This document shows positions 35,047 through 44,547 of a stretch of 64,000 nucleotides of DNA, piece after piece. Numbering within the stretch: position 1 is the stretch's first letter; each line of letters opens with the position of its first letter. The notes under the pieces are model-generated. The model was not told the origin of the DNA. It was given only the letters and a program-made list of their open reading frames with translations, and did no database searches. Source of the stretch: 21-14-0-10-47-8 sp966211455. GTDB taxonomy: Bacteria; Bdellovibrionota; Bdellovibrionia; Bdellovibrionales; Bdellovibrionaceae. The translations under genes were made by a program, and so were the position numbers. The stretch is from the NCBI GenBank assembly GCA_966211455.1, contig CBIHNI010000016.1, positions 1 through 64,000 on the forward strand, given 5' to 3'.

Positions 35047-36378
35047 CTATGCGGAAGGACTGGATTCCAAGGGTTTTCGGGCCTGTTTTTTGGCTTTTAA
35101 GACCCGGGTGCTGACCAGGATCTTGCGATAGGCATCTTCGATGGATTGAACCATCTTGCGGGTGTCGAAAAGGTTGGTCACTTTCTCACAGGCGCGTTCG
35201 CCAATGTCCGCCGTCGGCAGACCGCCCGAAAAGACTTCGATCAGCAGATGCGCCAGCGAGTCCGTGTCCGCCGGTCGCAGCAAGAAACCGTCGCGGCCGT
35301 CTTCAACGACGTTGGAGATCGGACTGACTTCGGATCCGATAATCACTTTTTTCTGCGCCATCGCTTCGATCATGGCCGGTTCAAAGCCGGTCGAGCGCGA
35401 GCTCATATTCACGAAAACGTCCGCGATCGAAATGCAGTCCGAAATTTCTTCCGGCTTCATCGCTCCCAGCATCAAAACCTTCGATCCCAAAGCCAGGTTT
35501 AAAACCTGAAACTCGATCTCTTTCCAGCCCGGACCGTTGCCGATAATTAGCATGTACGAGTTCGGCTTTTTCACCGCCACACGTTCGAAACCGATCAAAA
35601 GATTGATGACTTCTTTTGGCTCCATCATATCGGTGATGGTCACGGCCACGCGGGCGTTGTCCGGCAGTTTCAACTTCTTTTTCAGATCCAAGGCTTCGGG
35701 GCGCGGGGAAAGATCCCCAAGTTCGATGCCATAAGGAGCCGAGTAAATATGAAAATCCGGATACAGGTAATAGCGCTCCAGAAAAATTCTCTGCTGGGGG
35801 TTGGTGACGAAAACGCCATCGGCATTTTTCAAAAGCGCCCGGTCGCCACCAAAGTAAGTCGAAAGAAATTTGTAAACGACGGCGACACCCGTCGATAGCA
35901 GGCTGCTGATCGATTCTTGCACCATCCCCAGAATCGAAAAGATCTGTGACATTTGGGTGGCGTCGACGTCGTAAGCGATGGCCACATTCAGTTCCTGCTT
36001 GTGATTGGAAATTTCAATCGCCGATTTGTCGATGCTATGAACCAGATGAAACGGATTCTGGCGATGCAGTTGCAGAAACTTTTGGTAAACCGCGACCTCG
36101 AAGCGAATGCCGGAATAGTTCGGATAGCCTTCGTGCAGATAATAAACTTGGACTCCATCGCGCTGAACTTCGGCTTTTCCCAGTGGGGACTTGGCGGCGA
36201 TCACCGTGACGTGATGTCCTTTTTGCGCCAGTCCTTTGGCGATCGGCCACAGAAAACCATGGTCGGTCGCGCGGCCTAAAATTGGAAATTTATAGGCAAC
36301 CAGACAAATGCGAAGTGGAAAGGGGATTTGAACCGTGCTCACACTTCCATTATGGAAGTGGGCCTCTTTTGAAGTCAA
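35047..36378 (-). CDS. Glycosyltransferase family 4
   Basis: 443 residues with a GT-B fold: N-terminal LRICLVAYKFPILGRATDHG, a Gly-rich hinge and the C-terminal EPAMIEAMA signature (EX7E) followed by DGRDGFLLRPAD. It should transfer a sugar from a nucleotide donor into a surface or storage glycan. The start at 36378 overlaps the preceding gene by 29 nt; an in-frame GTG at 36342 is an alternative. It ends the gdh-pyrD-mutT-GT cluster. Confidence 0.88.
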   Translation of the reverse strand: MTSKEAHFHNGSVSTVQIPFPLRICLVAYKFPILGRATDHGFLWPIAKGLAQKGHHVTVIAAKSPLGKAEVQRDGVQVYYLHEGYPNYSGIRFEVAVYQKFLQLHRQNPFHLVHSIDKSAIEISNHKQELNVAIAYDVDATQMSQIFSILGMVQESISSLLSTGVAVVYKFLSTYFGGDRALLKNADGVFVTNPQQRIFLERYYLYPDFHIYSAPYGIELGDLSPRPEALDLKKKLKLPDNARVAVTITDMMEPKEVINLLIGFERVAVKKPNSYMLIIGNGPGWKEIEFQVLNLALGSKVLMLGAMKPEEISDCISIADVFVNMSSRSTGFEPAMIEAMAQKKVIIGSEVSPISNVVEDGRDGFLLRPADTDSLAHLLIEVFSGGLPTADIGERACEKVTNLFDTRKMVQSIEDAYRKILVSTRVLKAKKQARKPLESSPSA

Positions 36379-37414
36379 CCCGCGAGGTCTTCAGGTGCCG
36401 GACTTTCGAATACAGACGATTGAGCTCGTTCAAGGCCGAGTCCGCAAGATCCATTCGCAACGTCTCGAAAATTGGTGCGTGCAAATCCAACTTGGGATTA
36501 TCGAAAAGCAATTGGTTGAGCTGTGATAAATCCGAAACCAAAAAGCCGCTGCGTTTGTTCACGCAAAGACCCGGCAAAGCTTCGGCCTGTCGGGGGGTTG
36601 CCAAAATCGGGGTCTGTGTTTGCGCACACAAACGCTGATAATTCAAAAGTTCGACCACGGACAGATCCTCGAAGCTGATCAAAAGTCCCAGACTGTTTTC
36701 CAAAATCTCATTCATCAAGGCTTCAGATATGTGGCGACCGATGTAGAAAACACCTTCCGGAGAGCGATCCGGTCTGGGGCCGCAGACCAGAATCTGCGCT
36801 TTCGTCAGGATCGAACTCCAATCCATTTTCGGTAGATGCTCGCCCGGAATCACCAGATAAGGCGTGGCCGCTTCGACCAGCTGACGAAGATCCTCGTCTT
36901 GCATGCGCTCGAATGAGGCTGTTTGCGGAACGATGAAGGGTGGCAGCACTTCAGTTTCGCTGAATCGATGCAGCCAGGACTTGCGTTTGATCAGCATCAG
37001 ATTTTCTCGCGTCGCTGTGGTCACGATGTCGCAAGACTTGAGAAACGGGGCCAATCGAAATCCGGGAACATCGAATAGGCTGTCATAAAAGCTGGCGGCG
37101 ACGACTCGGCCAGGAAGGGCGCGCACCAGTTGCGCCAAAATCCAGTGGGCCGGCGTCGGTCTTTCTTGTTCGGAATCCGAGAAAACAAAATGCCAGACCT
37201 CGGGCGCTTGTCCCAGAATACGGGGAAAGAATCGCAAAGCTTCCAAGGCGGACCAGTTTTTAAAGAATGTCAGAACTTGAAATCCCAAATCATCCGGCAC
37301 GGTTTCCAGCGCCGATGTGATCAGAATAATTTCGTGACGATGAAATTTCAGAGCTCGCGCCAAACCCAAAGCTTCCGGAGTCAACTTTTGGGTGAGCAGA
37401 GCTATTTTGGCCAT
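36350..37414 (-). CDS. GT-B glycosyltransferase-like protein
   Basis: 354 residues from the ATG at 37414. N-terminal MAKIALLTQKLTPEALGLAR and the later VVELLNYQRLCAQTQTPILA and GFLVSDLSQLNQL segments resemble the two Rossmann halves of group 1 glycosyltransferases. The EX7E signature is not clear, so assignment to a family is tentative. It overlaps mutT by 13 nt and the GT4 gene at the other end, implying one transcript. Confidence 0.65.
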   Translation of the reverse strand: MAKIALLTQKLTPEALGLARALKFHRHEIILITSALETVPDDLGFQVLTFFKNWSALEALRFFPRILGQAPEVWHFVFSDSEQERPTPAHWILAQLVRALPGRVVAASFYDSLFDVPGFRLAPFLKSCDIVTTATRENLMLIKRKSWLHRFSETEVLPPFIVPQTASFERMQDEDLRQLVEAATPYLVIPGEHLPKMDWSSILTKAQILVCGPRPDRSPEGVFYIGRHISEALMNEILENSLGLLISFEDLSVVELLNYQRLCAQTQTPILATPRQAEALPGLCVNKRSGFLVSDLSQLNQLLFDNPKLDLHAPIFETLRMDLADSALNELNRLYSKVRHLKTSRVDFKRGPLP

Positions 37415-37830
37415 TGCACACCCAAAGCCGGAAGGATTCGGTCCAGCATTTTTCGGTTGGCGTCGGGGATATTTCGATGCGCCAGTTCTTCGGGGTGAAT
37501 CCATTCCAACATCAAGTGATGCTTGGCCTTGGCTTCACCTTTCCAGAACAGAACTTCGTAAAACAAAATCAAAATATTCACGTCGCCGTATGAATGTGTG
37601 CAAGAAAATTTCAGCTCGCCGATTTCGGCTTCGATTCCGAGCTCTTCGGAAAGTTCACGCGCCAAGGCTTGCTCGGGCATTTCGCCGGCTTCGATTTTTC
37701 CGCCCGGAAACTCCCATTGGCCTGCTAGCGAGTTGTTTTCGGGACGTTGACCGACCAAGATTTGGTTTCCTTTTTTCAGGAAGCCAGCCACCACCGGGAT
37801 CCAATGCGTGCGACGGACTTTGGGTTTCAT
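37402..37830 (-). CDS. NUDIX hydrolase (MutT-like)
   Basis: 142 residues. The Nudix box is complete: GGKIEAGEMPEQALARELSE continuing ELGI, fitting GX5EX7REUXEEXGU. The N-terminal VVAGFLKKGNQILVGQR and late HLMLEWIHPEELAHRNIPDA match MutT-type 8-oxo-dGTP diphosphatases. ATG overlaps the pyrD stop by 4 nt. Confidence 0.93.
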   Translation of the reverse strand: MKPKVRRTHWIPVVAGFLKKGNQILVGQRPENNSLAGQWEFPGGKIEAGEMPEQALARELSEELGIEAEIGELKFSCTHSYGDVNILILFYEVLFWKGEAKAKHHLMLEWIHPEELAHRNIPDANRKMLDRILPALGVQWPK

Positions 37831-38798
37831 GACATCCTCGCGGCGGTGTTGCGGAAAAACTGGGGGCCTTCAAAGACCAAAGCCGAATAAGTTTGTACCA
37901 AATCAGCACCCAGGCTCAGGCGCTCTTTCACATCTTCTGCCGTCAGAACGCCGCCGACCGAGATCAGCAAGAATTCCGATTTTTTAGTTCCCAAAATTTG
38001 CACGGCTTTTTTCAAATGCTTTTTAGAAAGCTCGGCCAGGCTTTTGCCGGAAAGGCCGCCTTCCTTCGGAAATTCGCAGTCGCTGGGGCGAGATAAAGTC
38101 GTGTTGGTCAGGATAAATCCGCTGGCTCCGGCTTGCGATGAAGCTTCGATGCTTTCTTGAAACTGCTCTTCACTCATGTCGGGACTGAGCTTGACCAAAA
38201 CAGGTTTGTCGCCGCCGCGTTCGCGCACGCCGAAAATCAGTTTCATTAAAAACTCGGGCGTTTGCAGTTCACGCAGACCTTGCGTGTTCGGCGAGCTGAC
38301 ATTGATAACGAAAGCGTCGGCTAGATTCTTAAAGCGATCGGCCAAGTAGAAATAATCGACTTCGGCTTCTTCATTCGGGCGGCTGCGATTTTTCCCGATA
38401 TTCACGAACACCGGAACTTTGATTTCCGGTTTGTGGGCGATCAAATTGAAGTAAACTTCGTCGGCTCCGTGATTCGGAAAGCCCATTCGGTTCCACAGAT
38501 TTTTCGCATTCCAATCGCGATCCAGAATTTTTCCGGAATTTGCCGACTGCGAATAGGGTGTCACGGTTCCGACTTCGATAAAGCCGACGCCCAATCGGGG
38601 CCACAGCTTTAAATGTTCGGCGTTTTTATCGACTCCGCCGGCGATGCCAAGACGGTTGGGGAAATACAGATTCTTCCATGTCAAAGGCGACCAAACCGGA
38701 GCTTGCTCTGGCATCTTTGAAGCATAGTAAGAAAGTCCCCAAGGAGCCAGGCGGTGGGCCAGGCTCGCGGGGAGGTATTTCCACAAAGGTGAGCTCAT
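37827..38798 (-). CDS. pyrD: Dihydroorotate dehydrogenase, class 2
   Basis: 323 residues, quinone-dependent class 2 form. It oxidises dihydroorotate to orotate in pyrimidine synthesis, at the inner membrane. Visible: GLSYYASKMPEQAPVW with the N-terminal membrane-associating segment, NRLGIAGGVDKNAEH (FMN site), INVSSPNTQGLRELQ (catalytic Ser in class 2), and the late ISVGGVLTAEDVKERLSLGA. It starts 4 nt after gdh. Confidence 0.93.
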   Translation of the reverse strand: MSSPLWKYLPASLAHRLAPWGLSYYASKMPEQAPVWSPLTWKNLYFPNRLGIAGGVDKNAEHLKLWPRLGVGFIEVGTVTPYSQSANSGKILDRDWNAKNLWNRMGFPNHGADEVYFNLIAHKPEIKVPVFVNIGKNRSRPNEEAEVDYFYLADRFKNLADAFVINVSSPNTQGLRELQTPEFLMKLIFGVRERGGDKPVLVKLSPDMSEEQFQESIEASSQAGASGFILTNTTLSRPSDCEFPKEGGLSGKSLAELSKKHLKKAVQILGTKKSEFLLISVGGVLTAEDVKERLSLGADLVQTYSALVFEGPQFFRNTAARMS

Positions 38799-38802
38799 CG
38801 AA

Positions 38803-40083
38803 TTAGCGAGGATACAGGCCTCGAAGAAGCATCGCGCGTTCCAAACGTTGCACGGAAACGGCCATGGCCGCAGCTCGCATGTCGACGTTCTTTTCGCTCG
38901 CCATTTTGTGGCTGGTTTCGAAAGCTTTCACGATGATCGATTGCAGACGCTTGTTGATCTCTTCTTCGTCCCAGAAGAAAGACATGATGTCTTGAACCCA
39001 TTCAAAGTAAGAAACGACGACGCCGCCACCATTGGCGATAACGTCAGGAACAACGAAAACACCGCGACGGTGCAAAATTTTTGTCGCATCGTTGGTCACA
39101 GGACCGTTGGCGCCTTCGATGATCATTTTCGCTTTCACGCGTTCTGCATTTTTCGTGTCGATGACGCCTTCCAATGCACAAGGCATCAGGGCATCGCACT
39201 CAAGCAACAAAAGATCGTCATTCGAAATCGGTTGTGCTTTCGGATAGCCTTTCAACACGCGGTTGTTCTGAATGTATTCCATCACGTCCGGAATGTTCAG
39301 ACCGTCGCCATTGAAGATGCCGCCGCTGACGTCGCTGACCGCGATGATTTTTGCACCACGCTCGAAAGCGTACTGAGCGGCGTGCGAACCCACGTTACCA
39401 AAACCTTGAACCGCAACGGTCGAGCCGCGCAAAGTTTTACCTTGTTTCTCGAAAGCTTTTTCGGCGACGTAAATGCAACCCAAACCTGTCGCACCGGCAC
39501 GGCCCAATGAACCGCCGATTTCAACGGGTTTACCGGTCACAACGCCTGGCTGAGCGTAGCCGGACTCTTGCGAATAAGTGTCCATCATCCAAGCCATGGT
39601 TTGCGAATCGGTGCCAACGTCCGGAGCCGGAATATCTTTGGTCGGTCCGATGAAAGGTCCGATTTCCGAAGTGAAACGACGAGTGAGATTTTGTTTTTCC
39701 GTGCGTGACAGTTTGGTTGGATCGACAGTGATCCCACCTTTACCGCCACCGTAGGGAAGACCCATCACCGAGTTTTTCAAGGTCATCAAGCAAGCAAGAC
39801 CGACAACTTCACCCATGTCGACGTTTTGGTGGTAACGGATACCGCCCTTGTAAGGTCCCAAAGTCGAGTTGTACTGAACGCGGTAACCGGTGAAAACTTT
39901 CACCGTGTAATCGTCCATGCGAACCGGCACGCTGACTGCGATGCTGCGCTTGGGACGTTTCAGTCGTTCAAGGACGTTCTTATCGCAATTGATAAGTGCG
40001 GCACCTTCATCAATAGAAGCGAGGGCATTTTGAAAAAGAGGGTGGCTCAGGTGAGCTTCGACAGCGTGGTTGTGGTCAGACAT
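38803..40083 (-). CDS. Glu/Leu/Phe/Val-type (glutamate) dehydrogenase
   Basis: 426 residues from the ATG at 40083 (GGAG upstream; the frame runs to 40191). It interconverts glutamate and 2-oxoglutarate plus ammonia. PYGGGKGGITVDPTKLS carries the catalytic Lys and Gly-rich substrate loop; VAVQGFGNVGSHAAQY is the NAD(P)-binding motif. It heads the overlapping gdh-pyrD-mutT-GT-GT4 cluster. Coenzyme preference is not predicted. Confidence 0.93.
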   Translation of the reverse strand: MSDHNHAVEAHLSHPLFQNALASIDEGAALINCDKNVLERLKRPKRSIAVSVPVRMDDYTVKVFTGYRVQYNSTLGPYKGGIRYHQNVDMGEVVGLACLMTLKNSVMGLPYGGGKGGITVDPTKLSRTEKQNLTRRFTSEIGPFIGPTKDIPAPDVGTDSQTMAWMMDTYSQESGYAQPGVVTGKPVEIGGSLGRAGATGLGCIYVAEKAFEKQGKTLRGSTVAVQGFGNVGSHAAQYAFERGAKIIAVSDVSGGIFNGDGLNIPDVMEYIQNNRVLKGYPKAQPISNDDLLLLECDALMPCALEGVIDTKNAERVKAKMIIEGANGPVTNDATKILHRRGVFVVPDVIANGGGVVVSYFEWVQDIMSFFWDEEEINKRLQSIIVKAFETSHKMASEKNVDMRAAAMAVSVQRLERAMLLRGLYPR

Positions 40084-40230
40084 GCGTTCTCCAATAGGGC
40101 TTATGTCGCTAGAGTTTGTATTCAGTTCGATGATGGTAAAGGTGAACTGTGTTTGAGTCGAGCCGAGGCGCACTCCGCCATTATGACGCAAACTGATGAA
40201 AGCGCAGGAAAACTCTGATACTCTGGTTGG

Positions 40231-41997
40231 ATGAAACGGATTTTGGCGTTTGTCAGTGGACTGCTCGTTTCGCTGCCTTTATGGGCAGCCGACCCTCCGC
40301 GCAGCTTCCTCAGTGCCAATCGCGTCGCCTTTTTCAACCAACTCAATTCACTCGTCATGGAAGTCGTCGACGAGAGCAGCCCTTATTTTGATGAATCCTT
40401 AGGCGATTATCCGCTGTTGGCGCGTTTGATCCAGCTCGAGGCCCTGAAATGGGACCCCACGGGGAAGCCCCAGCGTCAAATCGAGCTCTGTGACCCGCGG
40501 GTCTGGCAGCGCCGGTTTCTACATTCCGATGTGCCGGTCGACAGCTGGAAGACCGAAATGCAGAAGCTGATCGCCGAATGCCACCCCCAGTGGCAAACGC
40601 TGTGGACCGATGTGCTGTCCAACGCTTTCGGGATGATGAGTTTCAAGCTCAACCCGAATCGCTATCCTTACGGCCGCCATGTGCTCTTTCATCTGCCGAA
40701 CAATGTGAAGCTCAAGGGCCTGCTGGCGATGAAGACCGATGGCAAAAAAAGACCACTGGTGATTTTGCGCACGGGGATTTTTTCGAACACGCAAGAGTTC
40801 TACCCCGAGCGCTCGGCTTTCTTTCAGCTCTTCGAACAGACCCCGTTTAACGTTTTGGTTTTGGAAAGCTCTTCTGGCTCGGAATTTTTAAAACACAATC
40901 GCGCTTACGCCTTGGGCGGATTCGACGAAGGCCTACAGAACTTCTGGCTTGCGCGCGCTTTGCAAGATCCACGAGAGCCGATGTCAAAATTTATTCAATC
41001 CGTGCATATCGCCGGGGTCAGTCTGGGCGGGCAGGGGGCCTTGTTCAGCGCTCTTTTAGGAGAACTCAATCCCGGGCCCAGTGGCCGCCCGCTGGTGCAA
41101 AGTGTGATGGGTTTCTGTCCCTTGATGAACATGCAAGACACCTTGGATTATCATATGAGCCAGGGGCTTTCGATGGATCTGATGAACTACTGGGCGTCGC
41201 GCCGGTTGAAGCTTTTAAAAGAGCGAATCCCCGAGCTGCAAGATTCGGTTTTCATCCCGCAGTTTTTCAATTGGATGCAGCGAAACTACAAAGGTCCGCT
41301 GATCGCCACGGATCGAAAGCTTGAAAGCATCGAGCTGCCGCCACAGATGAAACAATGGCTCGCCTCGGAAAAAACGCCCGAAGCCTTGTTTTGGAAGCTG
41401 AATAATTTCTGGCCGTGGTTTCAAAAAGTGCACACGCCCATTTTGATTTTTGCGACCCAAAAAGATCCGATTGTCTCGTGGTTTATCAACACGGGCCGCT
41501 TGCAAGACGGCCGCATGAACCTGGCAAGCTCGAACGTTTATGCCTACACTTTTCAAGAGGGCTACCATTGCTCGCTGCCAATTTCTTACGACTGGGCGGC
41601 GATTTCGACGCTGCTGCAAAGCTTTGTCTTGAAAATGAGCCCCGGCTTCGAGCAAGACATCAAAGAGGTGCGCCTGCCGCTGCCGGCCAACGTGATCGCC
41701 GATTTCCAAAACAAAGCACCGAACCTGGATCTCAGCTTCGACGTGCAAGAAATGTCATCGGCCTTGGTGGTCAGCGTGCGCTTCGATCGTGAATTCTGGC
41801 CCAACTGGTACGAAAAATTGATGGCTCCCCGAATGTCGGCGCAGCTTCCGCTCTCAGAAATGGAATTTCCAGTTGAAAGCGTCGTCCGCTCGCCGGCCGA
41901 AGCCAGCCTGCTAAAACGCTGGGCCTATCAGAACATCGACGCCAGGATCGTGGGTTCAGATGTGATTTTCCGCTGGCGCACAGCCCGCGCGCCCTAG
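40231..41997 (+). CDS. Secreted alpha/beta hydrolase
   Basis: 588 residues with a signal peptide (MKRILAFVSGLLVSLPLWAA). The nucleophile elbow GVSLGGQGALFSALL lies near residue 262, and the mid region shows an alpha/beta hydrolase pattern with VLRTGIFSNTQEF before it and IFATQKDPIVSWF (acid/His region) after it. Asp/Glu and His partners are plausible but not pinned. The long N- and C-terminal extensions are not recognised. It converges with the next gene with zero intergenic bases. Confidence 0.8.
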   Translation: MKRILAFVSGLLVSLPLWAADPPRSFLSANRVAFFNQLNSLVMEVVDESSPYFDESLGDYPLLARLIQLEALKWDPTGKPQRQIELCDPRVWQRRFLHSDVPVDSWKTEMQKLIAECHPQWQTLWTDVLSNAFGMMSFKLNPNRYPYGRHVLFHLPNNVKLKGLLAMKTDGKKRPLVILRTGIFSNTQEFYPERSAFFQLFEQTPFNVLVLESSSGSEFLKHNRAYALGGFDEGLQNFWLARALQDPREPMSKFIQSVHIAGVSLGGQGALFSALLGELNPGPSGRPLVQSVMGFCPLMNMQDTLDYHMSQGLSMDLMNYWASRRLKLLKERIPELQDSVFIPQFFNWMQRNYKGPLIATDRKLESIELPPQMKQWLASEKTPEALFWKLNNFWPWFQKVHTPILIFATQKDPIVSWFINTGRLQDGRMNLASSNVYAYTFQEGYHCSLPISYDWAAISTLLQSFVLKMSPGFEQDIKEVRLPLPANVIADFQNKAPNLDLSFDVQEMSSALVVSVRFDREFWPNWYEKLMAPRMSAQLPLSEMEFPVESVVRSPAEASLLKRWAYQNIDARIVGSDVIFRWRTARAP

Positions 41998-43671
41998 CTA
42001 CAAATACCGCTCCAGCCACTGACGGTAATCACGGTTGAAATCTTCGCTGCTTTTGAACGGGACGGGATTGTCGATTTGGCGGCAGTTGTCGCGTACAAAA
42101 GGGGTGAAGAGGCTGGCTCCCAAGAAAAACGAATCATAGACGTGGGCGATTTCGCAGGACTCTTTCAGTTTTTTCGAGTTGATGTAATAAAAGCCCAGAG
42201 CTCTCAGCGCGTGGAAGTCGAAAGGCCTTTGCTCCAGCTGGGTGATGATTTCACGATGGGCATCTTCGGGATAAAAATCCAAGAGTGACATTGAATACAA
42301 GAAGCACACTCGCCAGTTCGAGCGGTCGACGTGACAGGCGGATTTCATGGCGTCGCGATCTTCGAAGTACTGCGACTCGACCCAACGCGAGTAAGTCTGT
42401 GTCGAAGCTTTCACAAATAACAGTGCGGCAAACGCCATCAGCAAGGCGCGGGCCCACTTTTTCAGAGGCCAATCGATACCCGGGCCGCTTGAGAGCATCA
42501 GGCCAATCAAGAAGAGGGTGGCTAAGCACGAAGCCGGATTTTCGAATGGAAACTGAAAGAACATCTGTGGGCCCAGAACCAGATACGATGTTCGGTAGAA
42601 GGTTTGCAGTTCGCGCGGGGCTTGGATTTTCCACACTTGAATTCCCAAGATCAGCCACCAGAAGCAGATCGCGATCAAGAAGGCCCAGCCATTTTCGATT
42701 CCCCATTTTAAGAACTCGTTGTGGGGAGTGTTGAATTTTTCTTTTTCAACCGGGGCTTCCAGCGTCGTCATTTGGTAAGGAATGTAGCCGTATTCGAACT
42801 CGCCACCGCCGATTCCCAAAGGCTGATCCAGAAGCATGCGACTGGCACCGTGATACAAGGTCAGGCGTTTCGCGAAAGATCCCGATTTCGCCAAGCCGTA
42901 ATCCGAGCCTTGATAAGGCACCTGCTGCACGCAAAGAAAAATCACAAGCCCGATGCCGTAGCTGACCCACTCGCGCTTCGAAAGCCCGCGCCACAGGCAG
43001 TAGATAAAACAGATCGCAAGCCCGATCCAGGCAGATCGGCTTTGGCCGATCATCAAGATCGTGATCCAGGCGGTGACCCCGATTTGCATCAGCCACGAAC
43101 GCCAGCCGCCGCTCAGCTGGCGCATCAGCAGGATGCCAAACGGGAGCATGAAGATCAGGTATTCGCACATCATGTTGATATTGCCGAAAGGTCCGCTGTA
43201 AAAAAGCGGATCTGGATTGCCATTGATCAGACGAGAATTCACAAATTGGTAAAGCACCAGGGCCGAGATCGCATAAGTTGAAATCAGATAGGGCCAGAAA
43301 AAGCTTTGCATCTTTAATTTCTGGTCGCGCCAAACGCTGGCAAAGTAAATCGCCGTGATCGCCATCGCGATCGCGTAGACGTAGCTTGAAGCCGTCACCC
43401 AGTTGAAATTGAAAAGGACGGGGATCAAGCGCAACAAGGCCAAGGCGCATGTTAAAATCAGCATTTTTTTTGTCGGCAGGCGCAGGCGATTTTCAAATGC
43501 CAAAAAAAGTGCCGCCAGGGCGATGGCAAAATCGAAAAGAACCCACTTGGGGTAGACAAAATTTTGATTGAAATAAGTGGACCAGATATTGGGAAGGATG
43601 AAGACCAGGGTGATCAGAAAAGTGGCGATCCAAAGCCGCCCACGCTGAATGAAAGTTTGAAAGCTCGCCAT
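41998..43671 (-). CDS. O-antigen ligase/polymerase-like membrane protein
   Basis: 557 residues with about 11 membrane helices. PHNEFLKWGIENGW is the conserved periplasmic loop of WaaL/Wzy-type ligases and polymerases. A soluble C-terminal region of about 140 residues, with Cys and Tyr, is longer than usual. It could ligate or polymerise surface glycans with the GT39, GT9, GT4 and heptose enzymes seen in this window. Its stop codon abuts the hydrolase stop. Confidence 0.85.
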   Translation of the reverse strand: MASFQTFIQRGRLWIATFLITLVFILPNIWSTYFNQNFVYPKWVLFDFAIALAALFLAFENRLRLPTKKMLILTCALALLRLIPVLFNFNWVTASSYVYAIAMAITAIYFASVWRDQKLKMQSFFWPYLISTYAISALVLYQFVNSRLINGNPDPLFYSGPFGNINMMCEYLIFMLPFGILLMRQLSGGWRSWLMQIGVTAWITILMIGQSRSAWIGLAICFIYCLWRGLSKREWVSYGIGLVIFLCVQQVPYQGSDYGLAKSGSFAKRLTLYHGASRMLLDQPLGIGGGEFEYGYIPYQMTTLEAPVEKEKFNTPHNEFLKWGIENGWAFLIAICFWWLILGIQVWKIQAPRELQTFYRTSYLVLGPQMFFQFPFENPASCLATLFLIGLMLSSGPGIDWPLKKWARALLMAFAALLFVKASTQTYSRWVESQYFEDRDAMKSACHVDRSNWRVCFLYSMSLLDFYPEDAHREIITQLEQRPFDFHALRALGFYYINSKKLKESCEIAHVYDSFFLGASLFTPFVRDNCRQIDNPVPFKSSEDFNRDYRQWLERYL

Positions 43672-43684
43672 CCTGCTTTCAAGT

Positions 43685-44518
43685 TTAAGGAGAGGACGGG
43701 GAACCTGTCAAAAGCGCTTCTTGAAAAAAGGGCGAGTGCTGGGCCAGCTCTCGGACGTAAGGCTCGACGTCCTCTTGCTGAGGCTGCGGCAATCGCGAGT
43801 AGGTCACGATGTGATCGTCGGGCACGTAGCGAAACGTAAAATTGATTCGGCGGGTTTCGAATTCGGGGGTGTTCAGTCCAGGGATCGGAGAAAGCTTCTT
43901 TTCCACCCGTTGCACGCGGTGAAAGAGCTGCTTTTTAAAACGATCTCCACCAAAAATTTGCAAAGAACAATCATCCAACCACTGTTGCAGGACAACTTGG
44001 CTTTGCGACTGTTTGCCCTTGGAAGAAACAAACTGAAACAAAGCGCGCTCGCCTAGGGAAATCGATGCCACCGGGCCCGGCTCAAAGTCGCGGTGCTCGC
44101 CCACGCGGGCGACATCGTTGCGTTTGCCATCGGCTTCGATTTGCGAGCCGTAATAATTGATCAAACAGGTATTGAGATGCCAATTGTGCGGAACATCTTT
44201 TTCCAAGAATTGGTCATGTACGATGCCTTCAATTTTGGAAACCAGCTCAGCCAACACAGGCGGAAAACCTTCGGCTTGAACACAGCGATTGTACAGTCCT
44301 TTGGGTGGATGATAATAATCCAGGCAGGCGAACTGCCAATTGCCAAGCCAGTACACCGGTCGCAGCAAACGACGATTGGCGCCACCATTGGGCGGCGGAT
44401 TGTGCTTTGAAAAGCGCATCTCCCAAATCGGATGCAGGCCGCGCAGGTAAGCAAAAATCGCTTCCTTCTCTTTCGCTTTGACGAACTGAGGTGTGTAAAT
44501 CAGGCCTCTATTTGACAT
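43685..44518 (-). CDS. AlkB-like 2-oxoglutarate/Fe(II) dioxygenase
   Basis: 277 residues from the ATG at 44518. AlkB-type landmarks are present: LINYYGSQIEADG, GEHRDFEPGPVASISLG (HxD iron ligands), the distal His in KKQLFHRVQRV and the terminal RRINFTFR that binds 2-oxoglutarate. AlkB enzymes demethylate alkylated nucleic acids or amino acids; the target here is not known. Start lies only 29 bp from the divergent heptose kinase start. Confidence 0.88.
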   Translation of the reverse strand: MSNRGLIYTPQFVKAKEKEAIFAYLRGLHPIWEMRFSKHNPPPNGGANRRLLRPVYWLGNWQFACLDYYHPPKGLYNRCVQAEGFPPVLAELVSKIEGIVHDQFLEKDVPHNWHLNTCLINYYGSQIEADGKRNDVARVGEHRDFEPGPVASISLGERALFQFVSSKGKQSQSQVVLQQWLDDCSLQIFGGDRFKKQLFHRVQRVEKKLSPIPGLNTPEFETRRINFTFRYVPDDHIVTYSRLPQPQQEDVEPYVRELAQHSPFFQEALLTGSPSSP

Positions 44519-44547
44519 GGACTGTGAATATAGGATTAAGTGTTCCC